The notes under the pieces were generated by a model that worked only from the letters and a program-made list of their open reading frames with translations, did no database searches and was not told where the DNA came from. A program made the position numbers and the translations under genes. Below, piece after piece: positions 50,556-59,442 of a DNA stretch of 64,000 bases. The first letter of the stretch is position 1; each line of letters starts with the position of its first letter. The stretch comes from Candidatus Macondimonas diazotrophica (GTDB lineage: Bacteria > Pseudomonadota > Gammaproteobacteria > UBA5335), in NCBI RefSeq assembly GCF_004684205.1, contig NZ_SRIO01000007.1:1-64000 (forward strand), read 5' to 3'.

Positions 50556-51632
50556 TCACTTGAGCCAGCCATAACGCCGGAACAGGGCCAGCATGCCCAC
50601 GGCGATCGCGACCATCGCCAGCAGCACGACGGGATAGCCGTAGGGGGTGCGAATCTCCGGCATGGCCCACCAGCTGTGTTCGTTGGCGACGAAATTCATG
50701 CCGTAGATGCCTGCAATCAGGGTGAGCGGCATGAAGATGGTCGTGATGACGGTCAACACGCGCATGATGTCGTTCAAGCGATGGCTCATGCTGGAAAGGT
50801 ACACGTCGATCAGGGATGCCGTAATGTCCCGGTAGCTCTCGATGAGATCGATGATCTGGACCGCGTGGTCATGCGTATCGCGCAGATAACTGTGTGTCTC
50901 GGATTGCAGGAACGCCAGGTCAGCGCGCATCAGCTGGGCGATGAGATCCCGCGCCGGCCACAGTTGCCGTCGAAGCAGGATGAGTTCGCGCTTGATGGTA
51001 TGCAGTTTGCCGAGCATGTCGCGATGCGGCCGTTCGAGCAGCTCGATTTCCAACGCCTCGATCGTCTCGCCCAGCGCTTCGAGCACAGGATAGGCATGGT
51101 CCACGATGGTGTCGATCAATGCGTACAGCAGAAAGTCCGCGCCGCGCTGGCGCAGCCGTCCACCGCCGTTTTCCAGGCGCTTGCGGACCTCGGCGAAAGG
51201 GTCCGTCGCACCTTCGCAGATGCTGATTACGAAGTCAGCGCCCAGAAACAGGTTGATGTCGACGATATGCAACTCGCCGTTGACGAGTTCCGGCATGCCG
51301 AGTACGACGAAGAGGTTTTCCTCATAGGGGTCGAGCTTGGGACGCTGGCCGGTATTGGCCACATCCTCCAAGGCCAGAGGGTGAAGCCCAAAATGGCTGC
51401 CCAGTTCGTCGAGTTGGCGCGGATCCGGGGTCCCTTGGAAATGGATCCAAAGTTGTTCTCCGAGAGTGGGCACTGGAAGCGCTTTCGGATGACGCAGGGG
51501 AAGCGAGCGGGTTTTTCGCGCGTCGTAGAGGATGGCCGTGGCCTGTGCTGCGCCCTCGCGTCCGGCATGTGCGGCGAGTGTTCCCGGCGCAGTCCCGGGG
51601 CGGTGATACCGCTTTTTGAACAATCGGGCCAT
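50556..51632 (-). CDS. corA: Magnesium/cobalt transporter CorA family
   Basis: CorA is a pentameric inner-membrane channel for magnesium and cobalt. The 358-residue product has a large cytosolic domain with HPLALEDVANTGQRPKLDPYEENLFVVL near residue 80. A long stalk helix leads to two C-terminal membrane segments, the first ending with the selectivity motif GMN (IYGMNF) near residue 318. ATG 51632 has AGGGA upstream and is preferred to 51686. A hairpin (50542-50548 with 50553-50559) overlaps its stop codon. Confidence 0.94.
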   Translation of the reverse strand: MARLFKKRYHRPGTAPGTLAAHAGREGAAQATAILYDARKTRSLPLRHPKALPVPTLGEQLWIHFQGTPDPRQLDELGSHFGLHPLALEDVANTGQRPKLDPYEENLFVVLGMPELVNGELHIVDINLFLGADFVISICEGATDPFAEVRKRLENGGGRLRQRGADFLLYALIDTIVDHAYPVLEALGETIEALEIELLERPHRDMLGKLHTIKRELILLRRQLWPARDLIAQLMRADLAFLQSETHSYLRDTHDHAVQIIDLIESYRDITASLIDVYLSSMSHRLNDIMRVLTVITTIFMPLTLIAGIYGMNFVANEHSWWAMPEIRTPYGYPVVLLAMVAIAVGMLALFRRYGWLK

Positions 51633-51741
51633 GGTGTTCCCTGCGTCCTCCCTTCTGGCGACCTCATGGATCCGGTAGGCCGACACCGCTCGATGGATGC
51701 AGCCGCTGGGCCTGCGCGACGGCGTGGGGCGGTCTGGCGGT

Positions 51742-52035
51742 TCAGATGGGCTGGATGGCTTTGCGCAACGGTGGATTCGTCACCGCATCGTAACGATGCT
51801 GGCCGTCGTCCTTGGCTCGTTCTTCGTAGTCAGCGATGTTGCGTTGCTGCGCCATGAGTTCATCGGCTTCGCGCTTGGTAATCCGGCCTTCGCGCACGCC
51901 TTGTTCAATGCGATCCATCTGCTGGGATTGGCGGCGATCGGCGCGGTTGGTATCGTCGGATCCTGCCCAGGCCGGGTTGATGATCAAGCCCAATGCCCGG
52001 GCCGCCAGCAGTTTTGCGGGAGTGTCTGTCGACAT
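51742..52035 (-). CDS. Small uncharacterised protein
   Basis: A 97-residue product. The C-terminal half resembles a widespread but unnamed type of small proteobacterial protein, with the pattern NRADRRQSQQMDRIEQGV, then REGRITKREADELMAQQRNI, then ERAKDDG, probably helical with a repeated Q/R-rich motif. The N-terminus (LLAARALGLIINPAWAG) could be a poor signal peptide. I cannot give a function. AGGAA lies 9-13 bases before ATG 52035, so the longer frame upstream is not used. It is divergent from prfB, with a perfect palindrome upstream. Confidence 0.72.
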   Translation of the reverse strand: MSTDTPAKLLAARALGLIINPAWAGSDDTNRADRRQSQQMDRIEQGVREGRITKREADELMAQQRNIADYEERAKDDGQHRYDAVTNPPLRKAIQPI

Positions 52036-52087
52036 GGACGGGTTCCTCGACGTTCTGGGTAAGCGGGGGTTCCCGCCTGGGATTCCA

Positions 52088-52107
52088 CGGCGCTCGCGCG
52101 AGCGCCG
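52088..52107. repeat. Perfect 20-base palindrome
   Basis: CGGCGCTCGC followed by its exact reverse complement, in the 157 bases between the small protein gene and prfB, 53 bases before the small gene. It could be an operator for a dimer or, as RNA, an 8-bp hairpin with a four-base loop in that gene's leader. Confidence 0.5.
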
Positions 52108-52151
52108 GCGTCCTGTCGGGTGGATTTGCCCGTGATGTGCAATCCAAACGG

Positions 52152-52157
52152 TATAAT
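52152..52157 (+). promoter_or_regulatory. Consensus -10 element for prfB
   Basis: A perfect TATAAT 36 bases before the prfB ATG. The best -35 word (TTGCCC at 52126-52131) is 20 bases away, longer than ideal. The reverse strand reads TATTAT at the same place. Confidence 0.5.
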
Positions 52158-52159
52158 AC

Positions 52160-52178
52160 GCTCTTTTTTCAAAAGAGC
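52160..52178 (+). promoter_or_regulatory. Hairpin in the prfB leader
   Basis: GCTCTTTT (52160-52167) and AAAAGAGC (52171-52178) pair perfectly with a three-base loop, at the probable transcription start and 14 bases before the ATG, just ahead of GAGGAA. It may affect RF2 translation or mRNA stability. Confidence 0.4.
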
Positions 52179-52192
52179 CCGCCGAGGAAGCC

Positions 52193-53300
52193 ATGGCCGA
52201 TCTGACCGATTTCAACCTGCCCCGCCAGGACCTGCAAGATCTCAAAAGCCGTTTGAACGACCTTCGGGGGTATCTTTGACTATGCAGAGAAAAAGGACCG
52301 GCTGACCGAGGTCGAGCGCGAACTCGAGGTTCCGGAGGTCTGGAACGACGCTGAGCGCGCCCGCAAGCTGGGGCGTGAGCGGGCCGACCTGTTCGAGGTG
52401 GTCGATGGTCTGGAACGGCTGACGGCGGGGATCGACGATGCGCTTGAGCTGCTGGAGCTGGCGCGTGAGGAACAGGACGAGGCGGCGCTCGCCGGCATTG
52501 CCGAGGATGTGGCGCGCTACCGTCGCGAGGTCGAACAGCTGGAATTTCGCCGCATGTTTTCCGGTGAGCTCGACGGCGCCAATTGTTTCGTCGACATCCA
52601 GGCCGGTTCGGGCGGTACCGAAGCGCAGGACTGGGGCGAGATGCTGCTGCGCATGTATCTGCGCTGGGCGGAAAAGCGTGGATTCAAGGCGGAGCTGCTG
52701 GAAGTATCGGCAGGCGAAGTGGCGGGCATCAAGAGCGCGACCTTCCGTGTGGAAGGGAGTTATGCCTACGGCTGGCTGCGCACCGAAACCGGCGTGCACC
52801 GGCTGGTTCGCAAGTCACCGTTCGATTCCGGCAATCGCCGCCACACCTCGTTCTCCGCCGTGTTCGTTTCCCCTGAGGTGGACGACAACATCGAGATCGA
52901 CATCAATCCGGCCGACCTGCGGACCGACGTGTACCGGGCCAGCGGCGCCGGTGGTCAGCACGTCAACAAGACCGAATCGGCGGTACGCATCACACACATG
53001 CCGACCGGCATCGTCGCCGCCTGTCAGACCGAGCGTTCGCAGCATCAGAACCGCGATCGTGCGATGACCATGCTCAAGGCCAAGCTCTACGAGGTCGAAC
53101 TGCAAAAGCGGACAGCAGAAAAACAGGCGCTGGAGGACAACAAGTCCGACATCGGCTGGGGCCATCAGATCCGTTCCTACGTACTCGATCAATCACGCAT
53201 CAAGGATTTGCGTACTGGCGTGGAGATTGCCAACACTCAGGCCGTCCTGGACGGTGATCTCGATCCGTTCATCGAGGCTAGCTTAAAGAGCGGCCTGTGA
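52193..53300 (+). CDS. prfB: Peptide chain release factor 2, with programmed +1 frameshift
   Basis: RF2 releases peptides at UGA and UAA. Translation starts at ATG 52193 (GAGGAA upstream) and runs 28 codons to an in-frame TGA at 52277-52279. It then continues in the +1 frame from 52278 to 53300, giving a 368-residue protein close to the E. coli length. Downstream motifs are the anticodon-like SPF (RKSPFDS) that reads stop codons and the catalytic GGQ ([11 protein letters not shown]). Low RF2 slows reading of the TGA and favours the frame change, so the gene regulates itself. lysS follows after 95 bases, the common order. Confidence 0.97.
52265..52280 (+). promoter_or_regulatory. RF2 +1 programmed frameshift site
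   Basis: The run of five G at 52266-52270 acts as an internal Shine-Dalgarno sequence. TATCTTTGAC follows, the classic slippery CTT with TGA and C after it. Ribosomes slip from CTT onto TTT and continue with GAC. The upstream base differs from the E. coli site (CGGGGG instead of AGGGGG), but the core is identical. Confidence 0.95.
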
Positions 53301-53395
53301 TTCGTCGGGCGCGCTGCGTGTGTATAGGATGATGTTTTTTTACGGGATACCCAGCCGATGCGGCCGTTCCCGCCCGTTTTCAGGAAGTTGTAGTG

Positions 53396-54961
53396 ATGGC
53401 CGAAGAACGTCCCGCCAAAACCGTTTCCCTCGAAGGCCACAGCATCAAGTCGCCCGAGATGGAGCCGCAGACGACGATTGCTGATGCCGAGGAAAACGCG
53501 CTCATCGCCCTGCGGCGCGAAAAGCTCGCGCGCCTGCGGCAAACGGGGGCGGCATTTCCCAACGATTTTCGCCGCAATGCGCTGGCCGATGACTTGCATG
53601 CTCGCTACGGCGGCCTGGATGACGAGGCGCTTGACGCAAACCCGGTGGTGGTCAGCGTTGCCGGGCGACTCGTGGCCCGCCGTGTGATGGGCAAGGCTAG
53701 TTTCGGCAGCCTGCAGGACATGAGTGGCCGTATCCAGTTATTCATTCAGCGCGATGCGCTCGGTGAGGCGGTCTACGGCGAGTTCAAGGGGTGGGATGTC
53801 GGCGACATCGTGGGCGCGGTCGGCACCCTCTTCAAGACCCGCACCGGCGAGCTGTCGGTGCGGGTCACCGAACTGCGCCTCCTGACGAAATCGCTGCGAC
53901 CGTTGCCGGAAAAATGGCATGGACTACAGGATCAGGAAACCCGCTACCGGCAGCGGTACCTTGATCTCATCGCCAACCCGGATTCGGCGTCCCGCTTCCG
54001 CGTGCGCAGTCGCATCATCCAGCATATTCGCCGCTTTTTCGATGAGCGGGGCTTTCTGGAGGTCGAAACGCCGATGATGCAGCCCATTCCGGGAGGGGCC
54101 ACGGCAAGGCCGTTCCAGACGCATCATCACGCCCTCGACATGCCGTTGTATTTGCGGATCGCGCCGGAGCTCTATCTCAAGCGCCTGGTGGTGGGCGGTT
54201 TCGAACGGGTCTATGAGATCAACCGCAATTTCCGCAACGAAGGCGTTTCTACGCGACACAATCCCGAATTCACCATGTTGGAGTTCTATCAGGCCTATGC
54301 GGACTATCGCGACCTGATGGCGCTGACCGAGACACTGCTGCGGGGACTTGCACAGGACATTGTCGGTGGCCTGAGTCTCCGTTATCAGGGCATGGCACTG
54401 GATCTGGGCATGCCGTTCGAGCGGCTCAGCGTCATCGAGGCGGTGGCGCGACACAATCCGACGCTGGATGCGGACCGATTGCGTGAGCGCAACTATCTGG
54501 CCGAGGTGTGTAAGGCGCGGGGAATCAAGGTGGAGTCCAGCGCCGGCTGGGGTAAATTGCTGACCGAGCTGTTCGAGGCGACGGTTGAGCACCAGCTGAT
54601 CCAGCCTACCTTCATTACCCACTATCCGGCGGAGGTATCTCCGCTGGCGCGAGTCAGTGACAACGATCCTGAACTCACCGATCGGTTCGAATTTTTTGTC
54701 ACTGGTCGCGAGATCGCCAATGGGTTCTCGGAACTGAATGATGCCGAAGACCAGGCGGAGCGGTTTCAGGCGCAGGTCGCCCGTAAGGATTCGGGGGATG
54801 ATGAGGCCATGTACTTCGATGCCGACTATATTGTGGCGTTGGAGCATGGCTTGGCGCCTACGGCCGGCGAGGGGATCGGCATCGATCGTTTGGTGATGCT
54901 GTTCACCGATGCAGCGTCGATTCGCGATGTACTCCTGTTCCCGCACATGCGGGCACGCTAG
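53396..54961 (+). CDS. lysS: Lysyl-tRNA synthetase, class II
   Basis: It charges tRNA-Lys. The 521-residue product has an N-terminal OB-fold anticodon-binding domain ([24 protein letters not shown] near residue 85). The class II core follows: motif 2 around [29 protein letters not shown] near residue 268, and motif 3 [15 protein letters not shown] near residue 490. AGGAAG lies 8-13 bases before ATG 53396. A GTG at 53393 is an alternative start. The basic N-terminal leader of about 35 residues is longer than usual. Confidence 0.96.
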   Translation: MAEERPAKTVSLEGHSIKSPEMEPQTTIADAEENALIALRREKLARLRQTGAAFPNDFRRNALADDLHARYGGLDDEALDANPVVVSVAGRLVARRVMGKASFGSLQDMSGRIQLFIQRDALGEAVYGEFKGWDVGDIVGAVGTLFKTRTGELSVRVTELRLLTKSLRPLPEKWHGLQDQETRYRQRYLDLIANPDSASRFRVRSRIIQHIRRFFDERGFLEVETPMMQPIPGGATARPFQTHHHALDMPLYLRIAPELYLKRLVVGGFERVYEINRNFRNEGVSTRHNPEFTMLEFYQAYADYRDLMALTETLLRGLAQDIVGGLSLRYQGMALDLGMPFERLSVIEAVARHNPTLDADRLRERNYLAEVCKARGIKVESSAGWGKLLTELFEATVEHQLIQPTFITHYPAEVSPLARVSDNDPELTDRFEFFVTGREIANGFSELNDAEDQAERFQAQVARKDSGDDEAMYFDADYIVALEHGLAPTAGEGIGIDRLVMLFTDAASIRDVLLFPHMRAR

Positions 54962-55028
54962 TTGCCAAGATTGTCGGTGGCGACCCGTTGCCTGTGGCGG
55001 GTCACTGAATCTTCGATCGATGTAGGGC

Positions 55029-55057
55029 TTGCCCAATGACCAGATTGCCGATAGAAT
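55029..55057 (+). promoter_or_regulatory. Promoter of tRNA-Val
   Basis: TTGCCC at 55029-55034, a 17-base spacer and TAGAAT at 55052-55057, 16 bases before the mature tRNA 5' end. Spacing and position are ideal. Confidence 0.65.
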
Positions 55058-55073
55058 TCGTGGCCTTCGATAC

Positions 55074-55150
55074 AGGCGCGTAGCTCAGCTGGTTAGAGCA
55101 CCACCTTGACATGGTGGGGGTCGTTGGTTCGAGTCCAATCGCGCCTACCA
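55074..55150 (+). tRNA. tRNA-Val(GAC)
   Basis: A 77-base cloverleaf. The acceptor pair AGGCGCG/CGCGCCT is perfect, the D-arm is TAGCTCAGCTGGTTAGAGCA, and the anticodon stem CCACC/GGTGG holds the loop TTGACAT with anticodon GAC. The T-arm is TTGG-TTCGAGT-CCAA. The terminal A and CCA are encoded. It reads GUC and GUU codons. thrS follows after 80 bases with no terminator in between, so the primary transcript may continue into thrS. Confidence 0.98.
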
Positions 55151-55190
55151 TATTGATATTCATGGCCTTTTTCAGGTCCTCCCCAGCCAT

Positions 55191-55211
55191 GTGGCCTTTC
55201 GTGTGGGCCAC
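55191..55211 (+). promoter_or_regulatory. thrS leader hairpin mimicking the tRNA-Thr anticodon arm
   Basis: Arms 55191-55197 and 55205-55211 (six Watson-Crick pairs plus one T-G pair) enclose a seven-base loop 55198-55204, TTCGTGT. Reading it like a tRNA anticodon loop puts U at position 33 and C-G-U at 34-36, the anticodon of tRNA-Thr(CGU). It ends 9 bases before the AAGG ribosome binding site (55221-55224) and 19 bases before the ATG. In E. coli, ThrRS represses its own translation by binding such a mimic at this position. Function here is inferred. Confidence 0.65.
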
Positions 55212-55230
55212 CACTGAGACAAGGCCACGC

Positions 55231-57144
55231 ATGCCGACAGTTACCCTTCCCGATGGCAGCCAGCGTCACTACGACGCCGCGCCCACGCTTGCCCAGATCG
55301 CCGCAGATATCGGCCCCGGTTTGGCGAAAGCCGCCGTGGCGGGTCGGATCGACGGCCGCGAGGTCGATTTGTGCGTGACCGTTGACCGCGATGCCCGGAT
55401 CGAACTCATCACGGAGAAGGATCCCGCCGGCATCGATGTGGTGCGACATTCATGTGCCCATCTTCTTGGGCAAGCGGTCAAACAATTGTATCCAGAGGCC
55501 AAGATGGCCATCGGGCCCGTCATCGAGGACGGGTTCTATTACGATATCGATTATGTGCGCCCCTTTACGCCGGACGATCTGGATCGCATCGAGGAGCGCA
55601 TGAAAGCGCTCGCGGCGCATCGCTATGATGTGATTCGCAAGCCAGTGCCGCGCGATGAAGCGATTCGCGTGTTCCAGGAGCGCAACGAGCCGTACAAAGT
55701 CGAGATTCTCGGCGGCGTGCCGGCCGACGAGCAGGTTGCGCTGTACGTCCACGAAGAATACATCGACATGTGCCGCGGACCGCATGTGCCCAACATCGGC
55801 TTTCTGCGCGCTTTCAAGCTGACCAAGCTAGCCGGCGCCTATTGGCGGGGCGATGCGCAAAATCGCCAGTTGCAGCGCATTTACGGAACGTCCTGGCCCG
55901 ACCGGAAATCGCTGGATCTGTATCTCAAGCGCCTCGAGGAAGCCGAAAAGCGGGATCACCGGCGCATCGGCAAGGCGCTGGATCTGTTTCATCTCCAAGA
56001 AGAAGCACCGGGGATGGTGTTCTGGCATGACAAGGGCTGGCGGATCTATACCCTGATCCAGGACTACATCCGCGACCTGTTGCGTCGCAACGGCTATCAG
56101 GAAGTCCATACGCCGCAGGTGGTGGATCGCAGCCTGTGGGAGCGTTCCGGGCACTGGGAGAAATTCAAGGATGCCATGTTCACGACGCTTTCCGAGGAGC
56201 GTGAATATGCCATCAAGCCCATGAACTGCCCCTGTCATGTACAGATCTTCAACCATGGCCTGCGCAGTTATCGTGAATTGCCCCTGCGTATGGCGGAGTT
56301 CGGTGCCTGCCATCGCAACGAACCGTCCGGAGCCTTGCACGGTCTGATGCGAGTGCGTCATTTCGTTCAGGACGATGCCCATATCTTTTGTACCGAAGAC
56401 CAGGTCCAGGATGAGGTGGCCGCGTTCATCGATCTGGTCTTTCAGGTCTACCGCGCCTTCGGTTTCGAGGACGTGACGATCGCGCTTTCAACGCGTCCCG
56501 AGGCGCGAGTCGGCAGCGATGCTCAGTGGGATCGGGCCGAATCGGCCTTGGCCAGTGCCCTGTCGAGCAAGGGGCTGGCGTATCGTGTGCAGCCGGGCGA
56601 GGGCGCGTTCTACGGACCCAAAATCGAATTTGCGCTCAAGGATTGTCTGGGGCGAGTGTGGCAGTTGGGCACGATTCAGCTCGACTTCTCCATGCCGGAG
56701 CGACTTGGCGCCGAGTACGTAGCCGAGGACAATTCCCGTCGCGTCCCGGTGATGTTGCACCGCGCCATTTTGGGTTCGCTCGAGCGCTTTATCGGTATTT
56801 TGATCGAACACCACGCCGGGGCGTTGCCGGTCTGGCTGGCCCCCGTGCAGGCCGTCGTGATGAATATCACCGATCGCACCAAATCCTATGCGGCGGAGGT
56901 CGCGCAAGCCTTGTCAAATCAGGGTGTTCGGGCAGAAGTCGACTTGAGGAATGAGAAGATTGGCTTTAAAATTCGCGAGCACACAATTCAGAAGATTCCC
57001 TATCTGCTCGTCGTGGGCGATCGGGAATTGGACGCTGGAACCATTGCCGTACGCACCCGGACCGGGGAAGACTTGGGGGTCATGACGCTTGCCGAACTCG
57101 TGCAGCGTCTCCCGTCAGGTCCGGAATCCATGGCGTCGCACTAG
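55231..57144 (+). CDS. thrS: Threonyl-tRNA synthetase
   Basis: It charges tRNA-Thr and edits misformed Ser-tRNA-Thr. The 637-residue product has a TGS domain ([10 protein letters not shown], residues 1-62) and an editing domain with [16 protein letters not shown] near residue 73. The class II core carries zinc ligands in [10 protein letters not shown] near residue 331 and [15 protein letters not shown] near residue 375, and the C-terminal anticodon domain is [15 protein letters not shown] 55231 with AAGG upstream is the family start. It begins the thrS-infC-rpmI-rplT-pheST-ihfA block. Confidence 0.97.
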   Translation: MPTVTLPDGSQRHYDAAPTLAQIAADIGPGLAKAAVAGRIDGREVDLCVTVDRDARIELITEKDPAGIDVVRHSCAHLLGQAVKQLYPEAKMAIGPVIEDGFYYDIDYVRPFTPDDLDRIEERMKALAAHRYDVIRKPVPRDEAIRVFQERNEPYKVEILGGVPADEQVALYVHEEYIDMCRGPHVPNIGFLRAFKLTKLAGAYWRGDAQNRQLQRIYGTSWPDRKSLDLYLKRLEEAEKRDHRRIGKALDLFHLQEEAPGMVFWHDKGWRIYTLIQDYIRDLLRRNGYQEVHTPQVVDRSLWERSGHWEKFKDAMFTTLSEEREYAIKPMNCPCHVQIFNHGLRSYRELPLRMAEFGACHRNEPSGALHGLMRVRHFVQDDAHIFCTEDQVQDEVAAFIDLVFQVYRAFGFEDVTIALSTRPEARVGSDAQWDRAESALASALSSKGLAYRVQPGEGAFYGPKIEFALKDCLGRVWQLGTIQLDFSMPERLGAEYVAEDNSRRVPVMLHRAILGSLERFIGILIEHHAGALPVWLAPVQAVVMNITDRTKSYAAEVAQALSNQGVRAEVDLRNEKIGFKIREHTIQKIPYLLVVGDRELDAGTIAVRTRTGEDLGVMTLAELVQRLPSGPESMASH

Positions 57145-57156
57145 GAGGACTGAAAT

Positions 57157-57675
57157 ATCGCTGCGGAAAAACTAGCTCGGCGCAATGAAGAAATTACAGC
57201 GCCGCGGGTTCGCGTCATTGACGCGGCCGGAGACCAGATCGGAATTCTGATTCGTCGTGAAGCTCTGCAACTTGCCCATGACAGTGGGCTCGACTTGGTT
57301 GAGGTTTCACCGAACGCTGAGCCGCCAGTCTGCCGTATTATGGATTATGGCAAGTTCTCATTTGAGAAAAACAAATCTCAGCAGGCGGCCAAGCGCAAGC
57401 AAAAGCTGACTCAGATCAAGGAAATCAAGTTTCGTCCGGGAACGGACGAAGGGGACTACCAGGTCAAGCTGCGCAACCTGATTCGGTTCCTCGAAGATGG
57501 CGATAAAGCCAAAGTGACCCTGCGTTTTCGGGGTCGGGAAATGCAGCACCAGGACTTGGGTCGAGGGTTGCTCGACCGCCTCCGCACCGATCTCGCAGAA
57601 CACGCTGTCGTGGAGCAGGATGCGCGAATGGAAGGCCGTCTCATGGTGATGATGCTGGCCCCGAAGAAGAAGTAA
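57157..57675 (+). CDS. infC: Translation initiation factor IF-3, with ATC start codon
   Basis: IF-3 prevents 30S-50S joining and checks start-codon fidelity. The 172-residue product reads from the start codon: [21 protein letters not shown], with [14 protein letters not shown] following. The C-terminal domain has [42 protein letters not shown]. No ATG, GTG or TTG fits the N-terminus. A TGA (57151-57153) and AAT precede ATC 57157 in frame, so ATC is the only candidate. AGGAGG (57143-57148), overlapping the thrS stop, lies 8 bases before it. Non-canonical infC starts (AUU, AUA, AUC) let IF-3 repress its own synthesis. Confidence 0.96.
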   Translation: MAAEKLARRNEEITAPRVRVIDAAGDQIGILIRREALQLAHDSGLDLVEVSPNAEPPVCRIMDYGKFSFEKNKSQQAAKRKQKLTQIKEIKFRPGTDEGDYQVKLRNLIRFLEDGDKAKVTLRFRGREMQHQDLGRGLLDRLRTDLAEHAVVEQDARMEGRLMVMMLAPKKK

Positions 57676-57717
57676 CGCAGACGATGCATCAGCGTATGCA
57701 CAATCGCGGAGTACATT

Positions 57718-57915
57718 ATGCCCAAGCTCAAGACTAACCGTGGCGCGGCCAAGCGATTTGCCCGCACCGGCGGAGGCGGCTTCAAGCGAGGCCACGCCTA
57801 CAAGAACCATATCCTCACCAAGAAATCGCGGAAGCGGAAGCGCGATTTGCGGCCCCATGTCCAGGTAACGGCATCGGATGTCGGCGCCTTGAACCGCTTG
57901 TTGCCCTATTTGTGA
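57718..57915 (+). CDS. rpmI: 50S ribosomal protein L35
   Basis: A 65-residue basic ribosomal protein of the large subunit with the family pattern [13 protein letters not shown], then [15 protein letters not shown], then LPYL. GGAG lies 7-10 bases before the ATG. A small hairpin (57685-57689 with 57696-57700, TGCAT/ATGCA) stands in the 42-base infC-rpmI gap. In E. coli this region carries an L20-binding translational operator for rpmI-rplT, but I cannot assemble that pseudoknot with confidence here. Confidence 0.97.
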   Translation: MPKLKTNRGAAKRFARTGGGGFKRGHAYKNHILTKKSRKRKRDLRPHVQVTASDVGALNRLLPYL

Positions 57916-57933
57916 TGCCGCGAGGATATTGAT

Positions 57934-58293
57934 ATGCCCAGAGTGAAACGGGGCGTCACGGCCAGCGCCCGGCACCGCAAGGTGCTCAACAAGGCCAAAG
58001 GTTATTACGGTGCCCGCAGCCGCGTTTACCGCGTCGCGAAGCAGGCCGTCATCAAGGCCGGACAATATGCCTATCGTGACCGGCGCGTGCGCAAGCGCGA
58101 CTTCCGCGGCCTGTGGATCGTCCGCATCAATGCCGCAGCCCGTGAATGTGGCTTGTCCTATAGCCGGATGATTCACGGCCTGCACACGGCGGGCATTGAG
58201 GTCGATCGCAAGGTCCTGGCCGATCTGGCTGTGAATGACAAGGCTGGTTTTGCCAAGCTGGCTGAGCAGGCCAAGGCCGGTTTGACAGCCTGA
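57934..58293 (+). CDS. rplT: 50S ribosomal protein L20
   Basis: A 119-residue large-subunit protein that binds 23S rRNA early in assembly and represses its own operon in E. coli. It has the family start [26 protein letters not shown] and the globular C-terminal segment [24 protein letters not shown]. It lies 18 bases after rpmI. A strong hairpin follows before pheS. Confidence 0.98.
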   Translation: MPRVKRGVTASARHRKVLNKAKGYYGARSRVYRVAKQAVIKAGQYAYRDRRVRKRDFRGLWIVRINAAARECGLSYSRMIHGLHTAGIEVDRKVLADLAVNDKAGFAKLAEQAKAGLTA

Positions 58294-58328
58294 TCATGCC
58301 GGACCCGTGAGGTCCTCTCGATCCGGGC

Positions 58329-59410
<1,082 letters not shown>

Positions 59411-59442
59411 CTTCGCTCAGGTTCGCTATGAATGGGTGATGG

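Noticed and set aside
55111-55230. N-terminal extension of ThrRS overlapping tRNA-Val
   Set aside because: The open frame runs back into the tRNA gene. The family start MPTVTLPDG with a ribosome binding site is at 55231.
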